DNA of 44,567 bases from a virus. This document shows, piece after piece, positions 8,166 through 16,800 of the stretch. The notes below the pieces were generated by a model, which did not search any database, was not told where the DNA came from, and worked only from the letters and a program-made list of their open reading frames with translations. The position numbers were made by a program, and so were the translations under genes. The stretch spans positions 1 through 44,567 of the IMG/VR virus record IMGVR_UViG_3300008954_000089. One strand, given 5' to 3'. The first letter of the stretch is position 1. Every line of letters begins with the position of its first letter.

Positions 8166-10577
8166 TCGAAAGTTGAAACCGTAACGCGAGAAACAAAGGA
8201 ATATTTTGATGGTGATGATTTAGCCACCAACGTATTTGTCACCAAATACGCCCTTCGAGATAAAAATGGAGATTTCTTTGAGACGAATCCTAATGATATG
8301 CATATTAGGATGGCAACGGAATTTTCCCGAATGGAAGAGAAGTTCGGCGGCAACAAATTAACGAAGGAAAACATTTTCGACAGCATCCGGGGCTTTAAAA
8401 AGATTGTGCCACAGGGCTCTCCCATGTTCGGCATCGGCAACAACTTTGTAAACGTATCTCTTTCCAACTGCGTAGTTGTTGACTCACCCCAAGATAATAT
8501 TTCTTCTATTGTAGACTCAGGCAAGGATCTTGCCAACCTCTTTAAGCGACGTTGCGGTGTCGGCTTGGATATCTCAGAGCTACGCCCCGAAGGAACCCCT
8601 GTCAGCAACAGCGCCGGAACCACCACAGGTGCGTGGTCCTTTGCCGATTTCTATTCTTATGTGTGCCGTATGGTGGGACAGAATGGCAGACGAGGAGCCC
8701 TCATGATTACCATGGATGTACGGCACCCCGATATTGAGAAGTTTGTTAAGATGAAACAAGATCTCAAAAAGGTCACAGGCGCAAATATTTCAGTGAAGAT
8801 AAGTGACAGTTTTATGGAGGCGGTGGAAAACAAAGAGACGTTCAAGCTGCAGTTTCCTGTCGAAGCTCTTAATCCCAAGATTACAAAGGATATAGATGCC
8901 ACTGAGCTGTGGGATCAGATTGTTGAATCCGCCACCGCTACAGCAGAGCCCGGTATTTTGATGTGGGACAACATCACCAAAAATTTACCTGCCCACGAAT
9001 ATGACGCTTATAAAACTATTTGCACCAACCCCTGCGCTGAGATCCCCCTTTCTGCATATGATAGCTGCCGCCTTATTTCCGTCAACCTTAAAAATTTTGT
9101 AAGCAATCCTTTTACCAAGGATGCTTCGTTTGACTTTGAAGACTTTGGAAATACCGTAAGGACAGCCATGAGGCTATCCGATGACTTGGTGGAACTTGAG
9201 ATAGAAAAGATTGAGTCTATTATACAATCGTGCGACACACCTGATGAGCAGGCTTTATGGCTCAAACTCCGACAGGCTGCAAAAGGCGGCAGGCGCACCG
9301 GACTTGGAACCCATGGACTTGCAGACGCCATCGCTTGCCTCCGCCTGCGCTATGACAGTCCCAAGGCACTTAAAATCATTGATAAGATATATGACACTTT
9401 AAAGACGGAAGCCTACCGAGAGTCCTGCAACTTGGCAGTTGAGCGCGGCGCCTTCCCTCATTTCTCGTGGGAGACTGAGAAAGATAATGCGTTTATCAAA
9501 AACCTCCCAGAAGAAATCAGGGAGATGATTAAGAAGAATGGCAGACGAAACATTTCCATTCTTACCAATGCTCCTACGGGATCAGTTTCGATCATGAGCC
9601 AGACAAGCTCCGGGCTTGAACCAGTATTTCGTAATTTTTATACTCGACGGCGCAAGATTAGCCACAACGATAACGACACTAACCCGGATTTCGTCGATGA
9701 GGTTGGCGACAAGTGGCAGGAGTATAAAGTTTTTCACCACAATGTGCGCGATTATTTGAAGACTTTCGGAAAGAGAGAAACTTCTAAACTTCCCGCTTTC
9801 TTTGTGGAGTCCGATCAGATCGACTGGCTCCGCCGAGTACAGATTCAGGAGATAATTCAAAAGCATATTGATCATGCTATCTCCTCGACAATCAACCTTC
9901 CAGCAGGAACTCCACCCGAAGTGGTGGGTGAACTGTATAAGGAGGGTTGGAAACGAGGACTCAAGGGAATCACTGTTTATGTGGATGGCTCACGAACAGG
10001 GGTTCTGGTGACAGAAGACTCGACAGAGGGGTTTATGCAACGCGATGCCGCCCACCGACCGGAGCTTGTGGAGTGTGAAATTCATCGTCCTACCATCAAG
10101 GGAGAGAAGTGGGTTGCGCTCATCGGATTGGTGGAAGGGAAACCTTATGAACTTTTTGCAGGGCTTTCTTCAAAAATAACCTTGCCAAGCAAGTATACTC
10201 ATGGTACAATAGTAAAGCACCCGCGCAAGACAACCAGATCGATTTATGATTTGGTTCTTGGAGAGGGGGATGATCAGCTGGTTATAAACGATATTATTAA
10301 TATATTTGATAACCCGAATAATGCGATTATGACTCGCATGATTTCCCTTTCCTTGCGGCATGGAGCGAATGTGAAGTTTGTCGTCGAGCAGATGCAAAAA
10401 GATTTGGACACAGACTTTACTTGCTTCAACAAAGTGCTATCGCGGGTGCTGAAAAAATACATCTGCAACGGAGAGAAAGCATCCGATAAAAGATGCCCAA
10501 GCTGCGATGCACAGGGCTTGATTTATCAGGATGGATGCGTAACATGCACTCAGTGCGGCTACACAAAATGTGGATAG
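8163..10577 (+). CDS. nrdJ: Class II (adenosylcobalamin-dependent) ribonucleotide reductase
   Basis: Makes deoxyribonucleotides from ribonucleotides. Visible are the substrate-site cysteine (VSLSNCVVVD), the loop RRCGVGLDIS, the active-site NPCAEIPLS (Cys radical and Glu), the phosphate-binding-like segment NAPTGSVSIM and a C-terminal four-Cys ribbon (RCPSCD ... CTQCGYTKCG) that re-reduces the active site. Class II enzymes need vitamin B12 and work with or without oxygen. ATG 8163 (804 residues) is preferred to ATG 8139: GAGGAG lies 6 bases upstream, and in the sister repeat the equivalent of ATG 8139 opens only an 8-codon frame. It follows the helicase after 27 bases. Confidence 0.93.
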   Translation: MSKVETVTRETKEYFDGDDLATNVFVTKYALRDKNGDFFETNPNDMHIRMATEFSRMEEKFGGNKLTKENIFDSIRGFKKIVPQGSPMFGIGNNFVNVSLSNCVVVDSPQDNISSIVDSGKDLANLFKRRCGVGLDISELRPEGTPVSNSAGTTTGAWSFADFYSYVCRMVGQNGRRGALMITMDVRHPDIEKFVKMKQDLKKVTGANISVKISDSFMEAVENKETFKLQFPVEALNPKITKDIDATELWDQIVESATATAEPGILMWDNITKNLPAHEYDAYKTICTNPCAEIPLSAYDSCRLISVNLKNFVSNPFTKDASFDFEDFGNTVRTAMRLSDDLVELEIEKIESIIQSCDTPDEQALWLKLRQAAKGGRRTGLGTHGLADAIACLRLRYDSPKALKIIDKIYDTLKTEAYRESCNLAVERGAFPHFSWETEKDNAFIKNLPEEIREMIKKNGRRNISILTNAPTGSVSIMSQTSSGLEPVFRNFYTRRRKISHNDNDTNPDFVDEVGDKWQEYKVFHHNVRDYLKTFGKRETSKLPAFFVESDQIDWLRRVQIQEIIQKHIDHAISSTINLPAGTPPEVVGELYKEGWKRGLKGITVYVDGSRTGVLVTEDSTEGFMQRDAAHRPELVECEIHRPTIKGEKWVALIGLVEGKPYELFAGLSSKITLPSKYTHGTIVKHPRKTTRSIYDLVLGEGDDQLVINDIINIFDNPNNAIMTRMISLSLRHGANVKFVVEQMQKDLDTDFTCFNKVLSRVLKKYICNGEKASDKRCPSCDAQGLIYQDGCVTCTQCGYTKCG

Positions 10578-10587
10578 AGGAAAAATT

Positions 10588-11172
10588 ATGACACAGAAAA
10601 TACATGAAAATTGGAAACAGTTCTTGAGCGAGATGTCTTCATTGTCTAGGGTGTACTCACATATGCTGGAGCATGACACCGCCATTTTGACAAGCTTTCG
10701 AGGAGACAGGGAAACAAAAGAGAACTACGAAAGTAATAGAATTTTAAAAGCTCGCCTGATGGAAAGAGGATATGGAGTCACGACGGTGAAAGGTTCCTAT
10801 ATAGAAAACTTTGAACAACCAGCTGCGATGGAGGTTGCCGAGGAAAGTTTCTTTGTTGTAAACCTCCCAGATGATCCAGGGTTTGAAACAATGATGTTCG
10901 CTCTTTCCGAAGAGTATGGACAGGATTCTTTTCTTTTTATTCCCATCGGAACTGAAGGTGCTTACCTTTTTGGTACGAGCGAAACTAACAAGTTTCCCCC
11001 CTACGGGAAGAAACACATGGTTGGCGATTTGAAGATGGGCAAAGAAGATCAGTTCATGACGAGGGTTAAAAATCGCCCACTCACTTTTAAAGAAGATCTG
11101 GATACATATGCCAAACTCTCACGAAATTCTAAATGGTCTGTTAAAAAATTAGCAGAACAATTCAACAAGTAG
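10588..11172 (+). CDS. Conserved phage protein of unknown function
   Basis: 194 residues, globular. The segment AILTSFRGDRE near the N-terminus, then a helix-rich stretch and ESFFVVNLPDDPGFE and FLFIPIGTEGAYLFGT, suggest a small alpha/beta fold. The overall pattern recalls DUF3293-like proteins, but I cannot confirm this. The C-terminal helix ends in a Lys-rich segment. ATG 10588 follows the SD AGAGG; the upstream GTG 10570 overlaps the reductase stop. It lies between the reductase and the small genes before groES-like, probably in the same operon. Confidence 0.8.
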   Translation: MTQKIHENWKQFLSEMSSLSRVYSHMLEHDTAILTSFRGDRETKENYESNRILKARLMERGYGVTTVKGSYIENFEQPAAMEVAEESFFVVNLPDDPGFETMMFALSEEYGQDSFLFIPIGTEGAYLFGTSETNKFPPYGKKHMVGDLKMGKEDQFMTRVKNRPLTFKEDLDTYAKLSRNSKWSVKKLAEQFNK

Positions 11173-11187
11173 GCAAGAGGAGAAATC

Positions 11188-11445
11188 ATGACTACAGACA
11201 ATAATGAAATAAAAGTAACCAAAGAAGACCGCATTGTGGATTACATCAAGTCGGTTGCCGCAATCGACGAGGCAGTTGAGCCTTTCAAGGAGCAGAAGAA
11301 AGCTCTTAAAACAAATTATGTTGAAAATGGCTGGCTTGACAAGGATGAAATCAAGATGGCAATGAAGGCATATAAAATGATTAAAGACGATATTGATCTC
11401 GAACAGTTGATGGATTTTTATGAGACTGTCGGGAGAAATGTTTGA
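11188..11445 (+). CDS. Small acidic/basic helical phage protein
   Basis: 85 residues, strongly charged and predicted helical (VDYIKSVAAIDEAVEPFKEQ, then KALKTNYVENGWLDKDEI). It has a clear SD (AGGAG, 11176-11180) and an ATG. Its TGA overlaps the ATG of the co-chaperonin gene (TGATG), which implies translational coupling. No motif that I recognise. A small DNA-binding or adaptor role is possible but not shown. Confidence 0.8.
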   Translation: MTTDNNEIKVTKEDRIVDYIKSVAAIDEAVEPFKEQKKALKTNYVENGWLDKDEIKMAMKAYKMIKDDIDLEQLMDFYETVGRNV

Positions 11446-11717
11446 TGAAAATTTTTCCTAAAAACAAGCACATTTTGGTGGAGCTTGTGGAGGAGGAAGA
11501 GGTAGACAAGCCTCAAGTCCTCCTTCCAGTGGACTACCAAAAACAAAAGGATTATGTCGTGGCAAAGGTGCTCAGTGTACACGACTCAGTTAAAAATGAG
11601 ATCCAAGAAGGCTCTCTGGTTATCGCAGAGCCGAATATGATTAGGGAAATTTCCCTTGAAGGGCAAACCTACTACTTACTGCAAGCAAATTATGTATTGT
11701 GCGAAGTAAGGCTCTAA
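11445..11717 (+). CDS. GroES-like co-chaperonin
   Basis: 90 residues, the size of GroES (97) and slightly smaller than T4 gp31 (111). It shows the Cpn10 order: an N-terminal strand KIFPKNKHILVELVEEEE, a flexible mobile-loop position (EVDKPQVLLPVD, where GroES has its GIVLP), a barrel strand YVVAKVLSV, a glycine turn EGSLVIAEP and a closing strand YYLLQANYVLCEV. It would cap a chaperonin ring; the phage encodes its own GroEL at 25697, so the two may pair or this may redirect host GroEL as gp31 does. ATG 11445 overlaps the previous stop. Divergent sequence keeps some doubt. Confidence 0.72.
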   Translation: MKIFPKNKHILVELVEEEEVDKPQVLLPVDYQKQKDYVVAKVLSVHDSVKNEIQEGSLVIAEPNMIREISLEGQTYYLLQANYVLCEVRL

Positions 11718-11733
11718 TAATTTAGGAGAAGTT

Positions 11734-11943
11734 TTGTCTACATCTGGGCGAGCTGAGTTTTACGGAAGTAAAGAAGAGCTTTATTTCACTCGCCTTGATG
11801 ATTATGGATACTCCTTCACCAAGCTCAGGCTTCAAGTGGAACAGACTTTTCAGAGCACTAGGTGTTTTATGCACAATAGTGTTCCCAAGTTTTATTCTTG
11901 TTGCCGCATGCTTTTATCCGTCCATCTTGGATCTTGTTTATAA
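11734..11943 (+). CDS. Possible small ORF with TTG start, maybe 5' part of a frameshifted gene
   Basis: TTG 11734 follows AGGAG by about 7 bases. The first ~27 residues (MSTSGRAEFYGSKEELYF...) look like a natural protein start, but the second half loses protein-like character. A two-helix membrane protein continues in the +1 frame from about 11795, so this may be the N-terminus of that protein, joined by a frameshift or broken by an indel. Confidence 0.35.
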   Translation: MSTSGRAEFYGSKEELYFTRLDDYGYSFTKLRLQVEQTFQSTRCFMHNSVPKFYSCCRMLLSVHLGSCL

Positions 11944-12031
11944 TTTTATTACGACGGTGAGAGACGGCTTCGTGCTTATAGGCACCGCGCTTGTGGTTCT
12001 TTTGATGGAAGTCTTTGCACTTTTCGGGTGA
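11795..12031 (+). CDS. Small membrane protein, two transmembrane segments
   Basis: Up to 78 residues (TTG 11795 or ATG 11798/11804). Two hydrophobic helices are clear: ALGVLCTIVFPSFILVAACF and GFVLIGTALVVLLMEVFALF. No SD lies before any of these starts, whereas a good SD precedes TTG 11734 in another frame, which favours a single gene with a frameshift. It could be a holin-like or inner-membrane accessory protein; function unknown. Confidence 0.5.
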   Translation: MMIMDTPSPSSGFKWNRLFRALGVLCTIVFPSFILVAACFYPSILDLVYNFITTVRDGFVLIGTALVVLLMEVFALFG

Positions 12032-12034
12032 CAG

Positions 12035-12889
12035 TTGAAAACATACATTCATACATATGAAAATATCATCATAGGGGGCAGCTTAGAGGCGCTTAAATTC
12101 GCTTATTCTAGCGGCTACCCTGTGCTGTGCATTCCACAAAAACCCCATTTCTTTTGCCCTAAGTCCGTCGCTAAGTGGGAGCATTTGGCATTTGTTCTGT
12201 CGTTGTCTGGTGGCATTCCCCTGTGGGATAGTATTGCATCGATTCGGGTTGATCCAGAAGCGAAGGAGATTAAATGTTTTACCACCAATTCGAGGGTGAT
12301 TCGGTTTTCGTATGAGAAGGCATATATCCTTGATGATCTGGGTGTGGAGGGTCTCCCGGTACCGACTGTTCTCGCAAAGAAAGAGTATTTAGTTTTTGAT
12401 TGGATCAGCGTTAAGCGCGGCGGGAATCATCCCTATGATTATATTGAAGACGAGGACAGCCTCTTTGTGAGAAGGCTGCAGTTCTACCCCAGCAGACGGG
12501 CAACCTACGACAGAGGGGATAGGAAGGACGCTTGTGCTATTTCTATAATGACAGACAAGCAGCTCAAGAACAACGGTTATTCTGAATCGTATGTTCTTCT
12601 CAAATCCAGAGAGATGATGAAGGACGCAGGCTTGAAGGGTTCGAGAAACGGTACCCAGGCTTATAATGGAAAGCCAGCGTATCTTTCGATTAAGATTGAG
12701 GTTGCCCATCGCGACACTCGCCCTCTGCACAAGAATCAATATGAGGATACCGAGAGTTTAAAATTTTTTCCACTTGACGTGGGAGAGATAAAAGAGTATA
12801 ATAAGTATCTGGAATATTTTTTAGGAATGGATGATGGAAGAGGAAAAGCTAGAGGGAGTAAGAATCCTTCGAGACAAGCGGAAGTCTAA
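12035..12889 (+). CDS. Conserved phage protein with N-terminal dinucleotide-fold-like motif
   Basis: 284 residues starting at TTG 12035, 3 bases after the previous stop, with GGGTGA as a weak SD. The N-terminus ENIIIGGSLEALKFAYSSGY resembles the first beta-alpha unit of FAD/NAD-binding proteins (strand, glycine turn, helix), although the classic GxGxxG is reduced to GGS. The remainder (hydrophobic strands, charged loops) has no motif I recognise. Its last codons contain a promoter for the next gene (12774-12802), and it overlaps that gene by 59 bases. In marine T4-like phages, as I recall, a similar protein neighbours the nucleotidyltransferase-like gene, suggesting a linked role. Confidence 0.75.
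   Translation: MKTYIHTYENIIIGGSLEALKFAYSSGYPVLCIPQKPHFFCPKSVAKWEHLAFVLSLSGGIPLWDSIASIRVDPEAKEIKCFTTNSRVIRFSYEKAYILDDLGVEGLPVPTVLAKKEYLVFDWISVKRGGNHPYDYIEDEDSLFVRRLQFYPSRRATYDRGDRKDACAISIMTDKQLKNNGYSESYVLLKSREMMKDAGLKGSRNGTQAYNGKPAYLSIKIEVAHRDTRPLHKNQYEDTESLKFFPLDVGEIKEYNKYLEYFLGMDDGRGKARGSKNPSRQAEV
12774..12802 (+). promoter_or_regulatory. Intragenic sigma70-type promoter, TTGACG-17-TATAAT
   Basis: TTGACG (12774-12779) and a perfect TATAAT (12797-12802), spaced 17 bp, lie inside the 3' end of the preceding gene, 28 bases before ATG 12831. The location matches the gene it would serve. Confidence 0.7.
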
Positions 12890-13730
12890 AAAGGGCAAGT
12901 ATGCCGTTGGCGACTTTCACCTTGCTGGGATCATTCCTGTCACCGGTCAGAAGCTAGACTTCGAGATGCCATGGCATGACTCGTTGATGCCAATCTCTCA
13001 AGACTATCTAGCAATTGAACACGCAGTCTATGAATGTGCGTGTGCAGGTGTTAGCACTATATGGATCGTATGCAAAGAGGGCACCACTCCCCTCCTTCGC
13101 CACCGCCTTGGTGATTGGGTGCATGATCCCGTGGAGATAGACAGGATAGCCAAGAACCCTCGCTCCATTCAAAAAGATAACATCCGCCGCATCCCCATTT
13201 ATTATGTAAAACTCAAGCCTGTGGATTTTGAACGCAGAGAGAGCTTAGGCTGGAGCACCCTGGTGGGTGCCATCACTTCCTTTCGCATGTCTTTCAGGGT
13301 GAGCAAGTGGCTGATCCCCGATAAGTATTTTGTTTCCTTCCCCTACGGCATTTACGACACCGACATACTCAGGAAGAAACGTCACATGCTGCGCTCCAGC
13401 AAGTCTTACGTTGTTTCATACAATGGCGAGTCTGTAGCGAACGGGTTGCACACCGCCTTCACTTTTGATCGCGACGTATTTGTGTATGCTCGACGGGAAG
13501 TAAGAAAATATAAAACAGGACTTGACGAGATTTTTAAATCTGTTATAATGGATGAACCAATAGAAATTGAGATCCCCACTTATCATCAGATTGATACCTG
13601 GGAAAATTATAGAAACTATCTTGGCTCGACAGACCAAGTGGAGAAACACAAGGAAGCAGCAAATGGAGTTGTCACATTCCAAAAACGAATGGCTCAAAGA
13701 TCTTACCGACTGGTCGGGGCTGACACTTGA
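12831..13730 (+). CDS. Nucleotidyltransferase-like phage protein
   Basis: 299 residues. The N-terminal region resembles sugar-nucleotidyltransferase (GT-A-like) folds: LAGIIPVTG at the NTP-loop position, MPWHDSLMPISQDYLAIEHA like the PK/M-P-I segment that precedes the helix, and AGVSTIWIVCKEG like the strand in which these enzymes read GI..I.IV. The canonical GxGTRL signature is absent, so activity is uncertain. I recall similar proteins in T4-like marine phages. Start codons ATG 12831 and 12834 both follow AGGA; the upstream promoter is 12774-12802. The 3' end carries another promoter (13522-13549). Confidence 0.72.
   Translation: MMEEEKLEGVRILRDKRKSKKGKYAVGDFHLAGIIPVTGQKLDFEMPWHDSLMPISQDYLAIEHAVYECACAGVSTIWIVCKEGTTPLLRHRLGDWVHDPVEIDRIAKNPRSIQKDNIRRIPIYYVKLKPVDFERRESLGWSTLVGAITSFRMSFRVSKWLIPDKYFVSFPYGIYDTDILRKKRHMLRSSKSYVVSYNGESVANGLHTAFTFDRDVFVYARREVRKYKTGLDEIFKSVIMDEPIEIEIPTYHQIDTWENYRNYLGSTDQVEKHKEAANGVVTFQKRMAQRSYRLVGADT
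13522..13549 (+). promoter_or_regulatory. Intragenic extended -10 promoter, TTGACG-16-TGtTATAAT
   Basis: TTGACG (13522-13527), a 16-bp spacer and TATAAT (13544-13549) preceded by TGT, an extended -10. The spacer holds the palindrome GATTTttAAATC (13529-13540). It lies inside the nucleotidyltransferase-like gene and would drive the small gene at 13663 and the DnaE polymerase at 13900. Confidence 0.75.
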
Positions 13731-13896
13731 GCGCGGAGATTTAGTGGAGATAGTTACCCCTCTGGACTATTCACGCCAACCAGATCGAGAAATCGGAATT
13801 GTATTGGGTACTGATAAATTGTGGGATTCCGCTATGATTTTTGTAGGCGGTCAGCGCCTCAGTATTGCACACTACCATTTAAGGAAAATAGGTTAA
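13663..13896 (+). CDS. Small GDLV-type (SH3-like) phage protein
   Basis: 77 residues. ATG 13663 is preferred over upstream starts because AAGGAA lies 7 bases before it. The core RGDLVEIVTPLDYS followed by REIGIVLGTD matches a motif shared with several small proteins in this window (GDLV, then a G-I/V-V strand): these look like small beta-barrels. It overlaps the end of the previous gene and ends 3 bases before DnaE, so it is probably cotranslated with the polymerase. Role unknown. Confidence 0.75.
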   Translation: MELSHSKNEWLKDLTDWSGLTLERGDLVEIVTPLDYSRQPDREIGIVLGTDKLWDSAMIFVGGQRLSIAHYHLRKIG

Positions 13897-13899
13897 ATT

Positions 13900-16800
13900 A
13901 TGACAGAACGAGAAAAGCCCCAGACAAAGTATGTTGGACTACACGCACACAGCGTGGCAGGCTCCCCTTTCGACGCATTGGGATACCCTGCCGAACACAT
14001 GGAGTCGGCATATAAAAATGGGATGGACGCACTGGCGCTCACAGATCATGGCAACATGAATGGGCTACCTTATCAGGTACTACATGCCAAGAAAATGAAG
14101 GCGAAAGGAAGGGCTTTTAAGCCGATCTATGGGTGTGAAGCATATTTTGTACCTTCTTTGGATGAGTGGCGAGAAGAAAAGCAGTTGGCAGAACTAGATA
14201 AGAAGAGGGCTAAGAACGATGGCGAGGCTACTGGTACGACAGTCGAAGATGAAGCAGCAAGCAAAAGCGCTGTTAAAGATATTCTGTCTCGGCGTAGTCA
14301 TCTTATTCTGCTGGTTCGTAATCAGAAGGGGCTGAACAATCTCTTCAAGATGGTTTCGGAATCTTACACTCCCAAAAATTTCTATCGTTATCCTCGCATC
14401 GACTTCGACATGCTGGAGAAATATGGCGAAGGGATCATTGTAGCGAGCGCCTGTATGGGCGGCGTCTTCGCTGGCGATTATTGGGCCAATCGAGGAGATG
14501 GCGAAGAGGCAGTGCTCACCGCTATGCGTAAAACTGCCACCCGCTTTAAAGAAATCTTCGGAGATAATTTTTACGGAGAGGTGCAGTGGAACGCCATCCC
14601 CGATCAACATGCCATCAATAAGTTTGTTATTAAAGTATGTGGCGAGGGAGGCATTGAGCTAGTATCGACATCGGACAGCCACTATCCAGATAAGGAGCGA
14701 TGGAAGGATCGCGAGCTTTACAAGCAGTTGGGCTGGCTTCGCAAGGGAGCCGAAGCCACTCTGCCTGAGACGATTGATGACACAAGATGTGAGCTTTATC
14801 CCAAGAACGGCGATGAAATGGTGGAGGCTATACGCAAGTATATGAACCCTGATAATTGGATTTATCGGGAGAGAGACACACCCCTGTTCCCCACCGACGT
14901 GGAGTATGATGAGTCGCTTCTTATTAGAAGTGTGGAGAGAACGCATGAGATAGCTTATGAGAAAATAGAAACCTTCTTTCCCGACAACACAGTAAGGCTA
15001 CCAGAGTTTGTCATTCCCGAAGACATGACAGCAGACGAGGCAATGTGGGCATATGCCAACGATGGCATGAGAACCAGAGGTTTCGTGGGAAACAAACAAT
15101 ATGAGGAGCGCCTAGAGAGAGAGTTTGATGTCATTAGTTCGAGAGGTTTCAGTAAATACTTTTTGACGATGAAGGCTATTTCGGACAAGGCACAACAGGT
15201 ACAACTTGTGGGCCCTGGCAGGGGATCGGCAGCAGGCTCTCTCATTGCTTATTGCCTCGGCATCACCCAGATTGATCCACTTAGATACAATCTTCAGTTT
15301 GAGAGATTTCTTCGGAAGGATGCGGTGGATTATCCCGATATTGATTATGATGTTGGAGATCCTATGGCGCTCAAAGATATGCTTATCGAAGAGTGGGGAG
15401 ATAACGTAGTGGTTCCTATTTCCAACTGGAACACGCTGCAGCTTCGCTCTCTCATTAAAGATATTTCCAAATTTTATAGTATTGATTTTGCGGAAGTGAA
15501 CACGGTAACGAGCCGCATGTTGAGCGAGGCAATGCCCAAAGCAAAAGAGGCGAATGGCGTCTTGTCAGGAGTTTACACGCCCACCTTCGAGGAGGTGATG
15601 GAATATTCTGACAGCCTCAAGAGCTTTCTTCTTAAATACCCGCATGTTAAAACCCATGTGTTGCGTATTTTTGGGAGTGTGCGCTCATGCTCTCGACATG
15701 CAGGCGGTGTTTTAGTTGGCGAGGACTTGGATAAGTATATGCCACTGATTGCCTCTGGCGGGGTAAGACAAACCCCGTGGAGCGAGGGACAAAACGTCCG
15801 ACACCTGGAGCCAATGGGTTTCATTAAGTTTGATATTTTGGGGCTTGCCTCTTTGCGGATGATCGAGGGAGCAATTCGTCACATCCTCAAGCGCAAGCAT
15901 GGTGTGGAAGAGCCAACGTTCGAGGATGTTAAGGAATATTACAACAAGCACCTCGATCCAAGTGTGATTGATTTTGAGGATGAGAAGGTGTGGAAGAATA
16001 TTTTTCACAAAGGAAGTTGGGCAGGAGTGTTTCAGTTCACCCAGCAGGGAGCTCAGAAGTTTTGCACAGATGTTAAGCCGAACAACCTTGTTGATTTGGC
16101 AGCGATTACTGCTATCTATCGTCCCGGTCCATTGTCGGCAGGTGTCGCCAAAGACTACACTAAAGCAAAAGCTAATCCAGAAGAGATTGAATATGGACAT
16201 CCTGTTATTAGAGAGTGTCTCGAAGAAACTTCCGGCTTCATCGTATTCCAGGAGCAGTTGGCGCTTTTAGCACACAAACTTGGGCGTGATGTTTCGTTGG
16301 ATGAGGGGAACTTGCTTCGTAAACTCCTAACCAAGAAGGGCACAGGCAAGGGAGCCGAAGCACTTGAAGTGATCCGCCTCAAGTTTGTTGATGGCTGTGT
16401 TGACAAGGGACTCACAGAACAACAAGCTATGGAAATTTGGGAGAAGCTGGAATACTTCTCAGGATATGGCTTCAATGCTTCTCATGCAGTGTCGTATGCT
16501 ACGCTGTCCTATCAGTGCGCGTGGCTTTTGAATTACTATCCTGTCGAGTGGGTCGCAGCCTTCTTGGATAAGGAACCAGAAGGGCGCAAAGAGGCAGCAA
16601 TTAACCTCGCTAAGAGCCTCGGCTTCAGGTTGGAGCCTTTGAATGTCAACACGTCAGGAAAAGTCTGGGAGATCTCAGAAGATGGAACAGCCCTTATTCA
16701 GCCGTTGACGGCGGTTAAGGGACTAGGCGACTCAGCGATTGAGCAGATATTTAAGGGACGACCATTTAATAAGATTGAGGACTTCTTGTTCAGCGAGAAA

